From Clostridia bacterium BRH_c25 (lineage in GTDB: Bacteria; Bacillota_A; Clostridia; Lutisporales; Lutisporaceae), in assembly GCA_001515955.1 (NCBI GenBank), contig LOES01000167.1, forward strand, positions 1 through 64,000: a stretch of DNA of 64,000 nt, written 5' to 3'. The translations under genes and the position numbers were made by a program. Every line of letters starts with the position of its first letter. The first letter of the stretch is position 1. The notes beneath the pieces were generated by a model. The model had not been told where the DNA came from and searched no databases. It worked only from the letters and a program-made list of their open reading frames with translations. Shown piece after piece: positions 53,548 through 61,720 of this stretch.

Positions 53548-56500
53548 TCATCTTTCATAGCCTACAGTTTTCTTTTCCGGTACATCTACATTTTCGTCCG
53601 GCTCACCATCTAGCATTTCGTTATCATGTTTATCCATGTTCAGTAGAATATTAAGCTCCGAAAGCCGCGCGGATTTTGTTTGCAGCTCCTCATCCTTTTC
53701 AAAGGGGATATTAACCTCTTGTTTTGCTGTTTCTATCTGTTGGTGTAGAGTTTTTAACTGCTCACGGCAATACTCCAACTTCTTCGGTATTTCAGCAAGA
53801 ACATTATTGAGTCTTGTGATATTACCATGAGTGTCCGTACCTAGTGTAACCGTATGGCTCATAGCACCTCGCAAAGTGATTTGATACTGCTTATTAAACC
53901 CATCAAAGGAAAACATCATCGGAAATTCCATATAGCAGCCCAATTCCTGTGGCTCCGGAGAAGTCATCAGCTTGCAGGCTTCAAGAATGGCTGCACCAGC
54001 CTTAGCCTTTTCTGTGTAGTGAACACCTTTTACTGTCATACCTGCAAATTTGCTGTCTTCAGCGCCTTCACAAACAGGTTCTAATGCATTGTGCTTTTCG
54101 TACAGGATCAGGTCCTTTTCATAGCCCGCAATACGTTCCTGTGTGGACTTGATCTGCTGCGGATAATGCTTAAGTAGTCTATCTTCCAAAGCATATCGCT
54201 GGCTCAGATGATTAGCTTTTAATAATTTAAGCTTAGAAACTTGAATGTCTAGATCCATCTTCTCTTTTATATAGGGATTTCCGGTAGCCAAAGCTTTCAC
54301 CTCTGCATAGGAAAGTGCTGTTTCATCAATGTCCTCAGCGCTTCTTACCGGTGACTTTGAAGTCATAATCTGCGAAATGAAACGCTGCTTATTCTCAAGT
54401 ATTTGGTAAAGATAAGCATCAAAGGTATTTTCCGTTACATACCTGAAAATATACACCTCGTCGTTTTTATTACCCTGACGAATTATTCTGCCGCTGCGCT
54501 GTTCCAAATCCCTTGGTCTCCACGGACAATCCAAATCATGGAGCGCAATTAAGCGATCCTGTACATTGGTTCCGGCTCCCATCTTAAAGGTAGAACCTAA
54601 CAGTACACGCACCTGACCTTTGCGAACCTTGGCAAATAACTCCTTCTTCCTGGTCTCTGTGTTGGCATCGTGTATGAAAGCAACTTCATCAGCAGGAACA
54701 CCACGTTCTATAAGTTTCTGCCTCACATCATCATACACGTTGAAGTTTCCATCATTTTTCGGTGTAGACAAATCACAGAATACAAGCTGCGTTAGCTGCC
54801 TATCATTGTTTTCCTGCCAAAAGCGAAAGATATTCTCCACACAGGCGTTTACTTTGCTATCTTCGTAATCAGGTAGCATTGGATTTGTCAGTCGCTGCTC
54901 AAGTGCCAGCTTACGGCCGTCATTAGTGATTTTTAGCATGTTATCCTCATATGGTTCTACCTCTTTGTTTCGTACCCGCTCAGCTCGTTCAGCAAGTTCA
55001 GCCACCATATCCTGTTGAAATTGGCTGGGCTTTACCGCAACATTGTGATAATTGGCTTTGGGTACGGGAAGATTCAGCATATCTGCAGTTTTGATATCTG
55101 CAACTTCTTTGAACATATTCATTAGTTCCGGAAGGTTATAGAAACGTGCAAATCTCGTTTTTGCTCTGTATCCAGTACCCTCCGGGGCAAGTTCAATGGC
55201 AGTTACGGTCTCTCCAAAAGTACTTGCCCAGCAATCGAAATGTTGGAGTCCGTTTTTTCTTAATGCTTCATATTGCAAATATCTTTGCATGGTGTACATC
55301 TCAGTAATTGAATTGCTGATTGGTGTTCCTGTAGCAAAGATGATCCCTCGCCCCTCTGTCAGTTCATCAAGATAGCGGCATTTTGCAAAAAGGTCGGAGG
55401 ACTTTTGTGCCTCAGTTTGGGAAAGTCCCGCCACATTACGCATCTTGGTGTACAGAAACAGATTTTTATAAAAGTCAGCTTCGTCTACAAACAGTCGATC
55501 AACACCTAATTCTTCAAATGTCACCACATCATCTTTTCGGCTGGTATCATTAAGCTTATCCAACCTTGATTTTAATGTCTTTTTAGTCTTTTCAAGCTGC
55601 TTGATAGCATAACGCTCTCCTCTTTCCTCCTTAAGCTCCCGGATGCCGCTTGTAATCTCCGCAATCTGTTCTTCAAGCTGCCGTTTTTGCCTTTCCTGTG
55701 ATATGGGGATTTTCTCAAACTGGCTATGTCCAATAATTACGGCATCATAATCACCGGTTGCAATACGTGCACAAAACTTTTTACGGTTTTTGGTTTCAAA
55801 GTCTTTTTTCGTTGCTACAAGAATATTGGCGCTAGGATAGAGCTGCAAAAACTCTGCTGCCCATTGTTCAGTCAGATGGTTAGGTACGACAAACAAGCTT
55901 TTTTGACAAAGTCCTAAATGCTTGCTTTCCATAGCTGCTGCCGTCATTTCATATGTCTTGCCCGCACCCACACAATGTGCCAATAGGGTATTGCCACCAT
56001 ACAGAATATGTGCTACCGCATCCACCTGATGTTTACGAAGAGAGATTTCCGGATTCATTCCGGTAAACCGGATATGGCTGCCGTCATATTCCCTAGGGCG
56101 AATAGAATTGAAACGGTCATTATAGATTCGCGTCAGTCGTTCCCGACGCGTTGGGTCTTTCCAAATCCAGCCTTGGAACGCTTCTTTGATGGTCTCCTGT
56201 TTCTGCTGGGCAATGGCAGTTTCTTTTTTGTTCAAAACACGCTTCTCAACACCGTCCTCATAAACTGTATCAAAAATACGTACATCCTTGAGGTTCAATG
56301 TTTCTTCGATGATTTTGTAGGCATTGATACGGTTAGTTCCATAAGTCATAACAGCCTTGATATTGCCGCTGCGGTCATCATTTTTGCCCTTAACATTCCA
56401 GTTGGCGGTATAGGATGAGTAAAAAACATCAATATAACGTTTGTACATATAAGGAGTTTCCAAAAGCTCAAAGATAAAGTCCTTTACCACATCTGGTGGA

Positions 56501-59500
56501 AGCCAGGTTGCTCCAAGGCGAACATCGATTTCAGATGCGCTTAAATCCTTTGGCTGCACCCTTTCCAGTGCAGTAACATTTATACTGTAGATGTCAGGGT
56601 GCATCTGGGCAAACTGCCGGGCGGTTTTCAGTTTCTCCCTCACATTTCCGGATAGATAAGCATCCGCAGTTTCTAATATCGGTTTTCCTTCACTATCTAA
56701 TTTATCAGGATTGCGAAATACGACACCTTCAAGATCATTTATAAGCTGTTCTTCCGAAAGCCCCGTCAGACCTTTCATGAATCCTATGTCAACACAAGCT
56801 TTTTCTGCAATAGAGATGGCTAATGCTTCAGTAGCAGTATCTACATGAGAGATTATTGTGCGCTGCCTTATAGTACGTTTGGTAAACATATCAGCTTTGC
56901 GCTCTAACTCCCCGTTCTCGTCCAGTATTTCAAGGGAACAGAGCAGGCAGTAAGAGCTGTCATCGGAAAAAGCCATATTGTTACCACGGCTGTTTAGTAG
57001 TCCATACTTTGAAGTAAATGTATCATATAATCTATTTAGCTTTTGCTGCTGTTCTTGGATTACTTCACCGCTGTAATCCTCAGTCTGATATTCAATCAGG
57101 TCACGGACACAATCCCGAATAGCAATCATGCCCTTGATTCGTCCTTCTGCTGTGACGGATACCTCTACTTTGTTCATCCTGCTGTTTTCCCGGTAGTAGA
57201 CCTCGCCGTCTACTACGGTATAACTAAAATTGCGCACATTGGGATCTGCCGGGATCGAGGTATCTATATCATCAGATATATCATCCATCTCGTATTCCGT
57301 GATTTCTGCATGGATGTTTTCAAGCGCTTCACGAAGGAGTTCTGCAAGATCAGCATTTTCATAAGGTGTACAGGTAGTTTCTTTTGCATTTCCATACATC
57401 CGTTCGCTGTAGCCCATTGTACCCAATATCATATCAGGATTGTCTGCAAAATAACTATTAACAGGAATACCATCTTCTGTTGTAGAGAGATTCACCCAAT
57501 CCGGCACAATATCAATCACACGATCTTTCTTTTGCAGAAATAGGATATCCGCAGTGACTTCAGTACCAGCGTTTGCTAGAAATGCGTTGTTTGGAAGACG
57601 TATAGCACCTAAAAGTTCTGCCCTCTGAGCAATGTATTTACGGACTTCAGGATTTTGTTTGTCCATCGTACCCTTGGAAGTAATAAATGCAATGATACCT
57701 CCTGGCCGCACCTTATCCAATGTTTTTGCAAAAAAGTAATCATGAATTAAAAACTTATATTTATCGTATTTCTTATCCGCTACCCCATAACTTCCAAAGG
57801 GTACATTGCCAACGGCTAGGTCAAAAAAGCTGTCGGGTAGGTTTGTTTCCTCAAAGCCCTGCACGGCTATATTAGCTTTTTGATAAAGCTGTTTGGCTAT
57901 CCGGCCTGTGATGCTGTCAAGCTCTATACCGTAAAGTTTGGAATCTTTCATACTATCCGGTATAAGTCCCAAAAAGTTACCGACACCACAACTTGGTTCC
58001 AATATATTACCGGTCTCAAAGCCCATATTTGCAAGACAGGTATACATGGCTTTAATGACTACAGGTGAAGTAAAGTGAGCGTTTAAGGTAGATGCTCTTG
58101 CGGATGCATATTCATCTTCATCAAGCAGCTCCTTCAACTCCGTGTATTCCTTTGCCCATTGACTGTTTTGTTCATCAAAAACTTGGGGCATTCCACCCCA
58201 CCCTACATACCGGGACAGAATTTCCTGTTCTTCCAAAGTGGCAAGTCTGTTTTCTGTTTCAAGTAAATTTAAGAGACGAATGGCAGTGATGTTCCATCCA
58301 TATTTGGTTTTTTGACCACCATGCCCCAATTCATCATTGGTGATATGGTAATTGATGCGCTCTTGTTTTATCTTTTCTGACTCATGGTCAGAAGTGACAT
58401 TAGTAACTTCAACGTCCTGTGTATTATCCTCATCATTTTCACTTTGTTGAGTGGTATCACCTTTGTGGCTTCTGTCCACATCTCTTAATTCCTGTAGCCA
58501 TTCCGGTGCATCAGGGTCATTGGAGTGAATAGTAACACTATCCTTCTTTTCGGTTAGATAATCCTGATATGTTCTCTGGTATACATCTTCGGTAAACCAT
58601 TCTTTAAAATGTGACAAGTTTGTATAGGCTTCATAAAAAGCCGGATGTTCTCCCTGCATAGAAAGGACAATACGGTCAATTGCCATATCAAGTTCTCGTT
58701 TAGCGCTGTCTGGATCTGTATCACGATCACGCAGCATGGGATATATCTCGTCAGCTCGTACCTTACTGACAATTTCGGACAAATATGTCTGGTATAACAT
58801 TCGTGGGGATGGTGTTTGCGTTTCTTCTTCGGCCGGCTGCTCTGGTATTCCCCCCTGCTCAATAAGATGATCGTTTAATGGATTTTCCCGCATCATACGT
58901 TCAAAAGTTTCACGCTGGAATTGTTTGGTGAGTATAGGGCAGTTCATGTCACGCAGTTCTACTACATTGCTGTCAAAGGACACCACCTCGTATTCATCAG
59001 CACCAAGATACACTGTATCTCCAAGATGAAGTGAATAGTTTACAGTATCTCTTGACGGAAGCTGGTTCGGTTCAACAGATTCAGGCTCCCGGTCTAGGAT
59101 TGTACGAGCATAGGCTTCTTCTGCAAGCTTCTGACGGCGTCCTTCCATTTCCTGACGTACTATTGGTAGATGCTCTTTTTCCTTGCTGTTTAAATATCTG
59201 TCTGCAGAGATAAGCTCACCAAGACGTTTTGCTACCTGACTCCATGTCAGTCTTATATCAGGATTTGTTATAAAGCTACCATTCTTACTAAGGGAAATCC
59301 CTTTACCATCGTGCCATTCGTTTCCATGGGTTCCGTCTATAAAGAAATGTGTACCTCCACCGATCCCATATTCTTGTTTAAGAAAGTCAATGGACTCTTT
59401 TGCGCTGTGGTGTTCTTGATAATGCAGATATATACGGAATTTGCCGTCTTGAACTCCTGATCCTTTACAAAGAGCATGGTCTATTTCTTCCTGTGAAATA

Positions 59501-60753
59501 GAAAAAGCGGAGGTTTTATTATCCTCCGCCTGCTCTATAGCTTCAATTTGTTGTTCTACTGTGGGGAAAAGAGTTAGTTGTAAACCAGTTCCGCTAGTAT
59601 TGTTTCCTCTGCTGAATACTTTAGATTGTTCATATGTCCCGTCCATGCTATCGGGTCTGTCTCTTTGTCCGGTGCCGGATTCTCCGTGAGTAACTTCGCT
59701 ACCATTGTCTCGATTCGTTCCTTCGCCGTCTGGTCTATCTCTGTTAGATGACTGCTTAGTTGCCCCGACAACATCAGGCTGGCGTATGTTCCTTTCCTGT
59801 GGTTTTTCAGGTATGTTTTTCGCAACATCCCATATTTCCCGATGTGCGTTTCTTCCTCCGGCAGCGTCAGATCCGGTATCAGATAGTCGCTTTGCATCGT
59901 GTATGTCAATTCCATGCCCATCCGCCCTTTCATCTCTGTTATTTACACTTTTATTGTGTCGTACATCCTGACTTTTTGCAAATGTACGATTTTGATTTCT
60001 CTCCGATTTTTGCAGTTCTTTGACTGTCGCTCCAATTTCCTTTAGAATCATTTCAGAAATATCACTTGTTGCAGCCCCCAACCTCGATATAGTATCCAGG
60101 GTATTAAAATTCACAATATCCTGAAAATCCTCAAAACTAAAAAATTCATTGGCAGGATAACCACAACGGACTAAGAGTACATATGCAACCGAATTACTGA
60201 GTGCATTTTTAAAAATAACATCCACATTCAGTTCATCCAGTTCCTCCAGAAAACTATTCTCCCGGCTGTACAAGAGATCGGAAAGGTAATCAGAATAATT
60301 ATCTTGGGCAGCGTTAATAGCGGCTGAAATAATTGCATAAGGCATATTGCTCTTATCCTTGAGATCACCAAAGGCATTTTCCAGTGTTTCTATCACATAT
60401 TCTGAATATCCATCCTTCAATGCCCAAAGGACAATAGGCCGGTCATATCGGCTGTTTGTATCCGATACATCAAATACATGGCGCAAGCTTAAATGACTTC
60501 CGCTGTCATCAATAAGGGCTATTCCCTTCGCGCCTCGGTTTACCCATCTACCAAATCTCTCATTCCATAGCTCAATGGGAGCACAGGCAGTTGCGTCGGG
60601 GCGCTGCGCATAAATCAGCAATTGATCATGAAATGGATATTTATAGTTCCATCCTACCGTTTTCAAAAAGGAAGTCCAGTTGGCAGGACTTTTAATAATC
60701 GTATTGGCTGTCCTTTCTGAAAGTTCTGTAATAAGTTGCAATTTTGTTGCCAA
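53548..60753 (-). CDS. Very large ICE methylase-helicase (ArdC, DUF3849, N6-MTase, SNF2-like)
   Basis: 2401 residues. The N-terminus (1-130) is ArdC-like (YPFHDQLLIYAQRPDATACA). A DUF3849-like stretch follows (YAIISAAINAAQDNYSDYLS), then a low-complexity linker near 260-400 and LPD-type small domains. An N6-adenine methylase-like domain has LEPSCGVGNFLGLIPDSM and GNVPFG at 982-987 (NPPF variant). A superfamily-2 helicase follows: Walker A AHCVGAGKT (GAGKT 1596-1600), DEAD at 1757-1760 and the motif VI-like RSGRIIRQGN. Coiled coil ends the protein. Such proteins are standard on Tn1549-like elements and are thought to protect or process transferred DNA. The V in GNVPF may weaken methylation. 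Apart from the linker, no internal stop or frameshift is seen. Confidence 0.88.
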   Translation of the reverse strand: MATKLQLITELSERTANTIIKSPANWTSFLKTVGWNYKYPFHDQLLIYAQRPDATACAPIELWNERFGRWVNRGAKGIALIDDSGSHLSLRHVFDVSDTNSRYDRPIVLWALKDGYSEYVIETLENAFGDLKDKSNMPYAIISAAINAAQDNYSDYLSDLLYSRENSFLEELDELNVDVIFKNALSNSVAYVLLVRCGYPANEFFSFEDFQDIVNFNTLDTISRLGAATSDISEMILKEIGATVKELQKSERNQNRTFAKSQDVRHNKSVNNRDERADGHGIDIHDAKRLSDTGSDAAGGRNAHREIWDVAKNIPEKPQERNIRQPDVVGATKQSSNRDRPDGEGTNRDNGSEVTHGESGTGQRDRPDSMDGTYEQSKVFSRGNNTSGTGLQLTLFPTVEQQIEAIEQAEDNKTSAFSISQEEIDHALCKGSGVQDGKFRIYLHYQEHHSAKESIDFLKQEYGIGGGTHFFIDGTHGNEWHDGKGISLSKNGSFITNPDIRLTWSQVAKRLGELISADRYLNSKEKEHLPIVRQEMEGRRQKLAEEAYARTILDREPESVEPNQLPSRDTVNYSLHLGDTVYLGADEYEVVSFDSNVVELRDMNCPILTKQFQRETFERMMRENPLNDHLIEQGGIPEQPAEEETQTPSPRMLYQTYLSEIVSKVRADEIYPMLRDRDTDPDSAKRELDMAIDRIVLSMQGEHPAFYEAYTNLSHFKEWFTEDVYQRTYQDYLTEKKDSVTIHSNDPDAPEWLQELRDVDRSHKGDTTQQSENDEDNTQDVEVTNVTSDHESEKIKQERINYHITNDELGHGGQKTKYGWNITAIRLLNLLETENRLATLEEQEILSRYVGWGGMPQVFDEQNSQWAKEYTELKELLDEDEYASARASTLNAHFTSPVVIKAMYTCLANMGFETGNILEPSCGVGNFLGLIPDSMKDSKLYGIELDSITGRIAKQLYQKANIAVQGFEETNLPDSFFDLAVGNVPFGSYGVADKKYDKYKFLIHDYFFAKTLDKVRPGGIIAFITSKGTMDKQNPEVRKYIAQRAELLGAIRLPNNAFLANAGTEVTADILFLQKKDRVIDIVPDWVNLSTTEDGIPVNSYFADNPDMILGTMGYSERMYGNAKETTCTPYENADLAELLREALENIHAEITEYEMDDISDDIDTSIPADPNVRNFSYTVVDGEVYYRENSRMNKVEVSVTAEGRIKGMIAIRDCVRDLIEYQTEDYSGEVIQEQQQKLNRLYDTFTSKYGLLNSRGNNMAFSDDSSYCLLCSLEILDENGELERKADMFTKRTIRQRTIISHVDTATEALAISIAEKACVDIGFMKGLTGLSEEQLINDLEGVVFRNPDKLDSEGKPILETADAYLSGNVREKLKTARQFAQMHPDIYSINVTALERVQPKDLSASEIDVRLGATWLPPDVVKDFIFELLETPYMYKRYIDVFYSSYTANWNVKGKNDDRSGNIKAVMTYGTNRINAYKIIEETLNLKDVRIFDTVYEDGVEKRVLNKKETAIAQQKQETIKEAFQGWIWKDPTRRERLTRIYNDRFNSIRPREYDGSHIRFTGMNPEISLRKHQVDAVAHILYGGNTLLAHCVGAGKTYEMTAAAMESKHLGLCQKSLFVVPNHLTEQWAAEFLQLYPSANILVATKKDFETKNRKKFCARIATGDYDAVIIGHSQFEKIPISQERQKRQLEEQIAEITSGIRELKEERGERYAIKQLEKTKKTLKSRLDKLNDTSRKDDVVTFEELGVDRLFVDEADFYKNLFLYTKMRNVAGLSQTEAQKSSDLFAKCRYLDELTEGRGIIFATGTPISNSITEMYTMQRYLQYEALRKNGLQHFDCWASTFGETVTAIELAPEGTGYRAKTRFARFYNLPELMNMFKEVADIKTADMLNLPVPKANYHNVAVKPSQFQQDMVAELAERAERVRNKEVEPYEDNMLKITNDGRKLALEQRLTNPMLPDYEDSKVNACVENIFRFWQENNDRQLTQLVFCDLSTPKNDGNFNVYDDVRQKLIERGVPADEVAFIHDANTETRKKELFAKVRKGQVRVLLGSTFKMGAGTNVQDRLIALHDLDCPWRPRDLEQRSGRIIRQGNKNDEVYIFRYVTENTFDAYLYQILENKQRFISQIMTSKSPVRSAEDIDETALSYAEVKALATGNPYIKEKMDLDIQVSKLKLLKANHLSQRYALEDRLLKHYPQQIKSTQERIAGYEKDLILYEKHNALEPVCEGAEDSKFAGMTVKGVHYTEKAKAGAAILEACKLMTSPEPQELGCYMEFPMMFSFDGFNKQYQITLRGAMSHTVTLGTDTHGNITRLNNVLAEIPKKLEYCREQLKTLHQQIETAKQEVNIPFEKDEELQTKSARLSELNILLNMDKHDNEMLDGEPDENVDVPEKKTVGYER

Positions 60754-60766
60754 CTTTTATCCCCCC

Positions 60767-61075
60767 TTATCTTACCGGCTCACATTTTTTCTTTAAAGCA
60801 TGCTGTTCCGGTTTTCGAGCTATTTCCTTCCCTTGCTGAATACTTCTTAAATAATGTATTTCATCGAGTGTGCGATTACATAAATCTTCAAGGGCAGTAA
60901 GACGATCCTTGCAATAATGCCCCCAATAATAATTCTTTTGACCCTTTTCACCTTTCCATGTCACAAATTTGGCGGGAGCATTTTCGCTTTGACCTATGAC
61001 AAATTCTGAGTTTCCCACAGTCAGCCGATCGGTAATGACATACCCGGCATTGATCTCCTTGTTCCTATCATCCAT
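60767..61075 (-). CDS. Hypothetical ICE protein
   Basis: 102 residues, mixed charge, starting MDDRNKEINAGYVITDRLTV with an aromatic segment FVTWKGEKGQKNYYWGHYCK. Similar short proteins precede the large methylase-helicase in related elements; no function is known. It ends 13 bp before that gene and is probably coupled. Confidence 0.7.
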   Translation of the reverse strand: MDDRNKEINAGYVITDRLTVGNSEFVIGQSENAPAKFVTWKGEKGQKNYYWGHYCKDRLTALEDLCNRTLDEIHYLRSIQQGKEIARKPEQHALKKKCEPVR

Positions 61076-61106
61076 TTTCTTCTCACTCCAATCAAATCAG
61101 CAGCAG

Positions 61107-61132
61107 AAAAGGGACGGTATTCCGCCCCTTTT
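61107..61132 (-). terminator. Hairpin between small ICE genes
   Basis: On the minus strand AAAAGGGGCGG-AATA-CCGTCCCTTTT gives an 11-bp stem with one wobble, whose 3' side supplies the T residues. It lies between the 29-residue membrane peptide gene and the 102-residue gene. It is a terminator or attenuator. Confidence 0.6.
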
Positions 61133-61144
61133 GCTCTACTGCCG

Positions 61145-61234
61145 TCATTTCTTTTTTTGTTTGATATGCAGGTATACTGCACCACCCACAATCACCAGAC
61201 AAAGAACGATGGCCAGTATCGTTTTAAGCTCCAT
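61145..61234 (-). CDS. 29-residue single-helix membrane peptide
   Basis: A short frame with an ideal ribosome site (GGAGGTG, six bases before ATG) encodes a membrane helix (TILAIVLCLVIVGGAVYLHI) and a KQKKK tail. The strong start signal and its place in the ICE operon support it as a real small protein, perhaps a structural or regulatory subunit of the conjugation or pilus apparatus. Confidence 0.65.
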   Translation of the reverse strand: MELKTILAIVLCLVIVGGAVYLHIKQKKK

Positions 61235-61273
61235 CAAAACACCTCCTTATCCTGACCAATTCATGCTTATACA

Positions 61274-61720
61274 TCATCCTGCGACAAGTAAGCCATTTAC
61301 AAAAACAATGCTGATGTAAATAAAAAATCCAATGCTTAAGAATACAGCCAGAGGAACACTTTTTTGCTTTGTTACCTTTGCATAAAGACAAGCAGGAACC
61401 AGTGCAAAAAATAAAATAACCGCCAGTCCATACAATCCAAAGCAAAACCCCAATGCTGACGTCAACTTGATATCACCGCCACCAACACCACCATATTTCA
61501 TTGCAAGATAGAAGAGAGTAATGCCCGGTAGCAAAAACCCTATAGTCCGCTGGACTAAGGTCGGATATGGTAGAAGAAAAACAGATATGCTGCCAATCAG
61601 GAAGATTGCAATCCATGTCCAATCAGGAATAATACGCTTTCTATAATCTATTACTGCCGCCCACAAAAGAGGAACAACACAAAATAGCAGTATCATGTCA
61701 ATTACCTGTGGTGACATCAT
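61274..61720 (-). CDS. A24-family prepilin peptidase
   Basis: 148 residues with about four to five membrane helices. The two catalytic aspartates are D25 (AAVIDYRKRIIPDW) and D83 in the GGVGGGDIKL motif. It is the short, TadV/CpaA-like form without the N-terminal methylase. It would process type IV-like or Flp pilins. It overlaps the CARDB surface-protein gene by 23 bp, so a pilin or pilus gene set is expected beyond 64000. Confidence 0.85.
   Translation of the reverse strand: MMSPQVIDMILLFCVVPLLWAAVIDYRKRIIPDWTWIAIFLIGSISVFLLPYPTLVQRTIGFLLPGITLFYLAMKYGGVGGGDIKLTSALGFCFGLYGLAVILFFALVPACLYAKVTKQKSVPLAVFLSIGFFIYISIVFVNGLLVAG

Noticed and set aside
59574..59933. 119-codon frame inside the methylase-helicase gene
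   Set aside because: It lies wholly within the low-complexity linker region of the larger gene in another frame.
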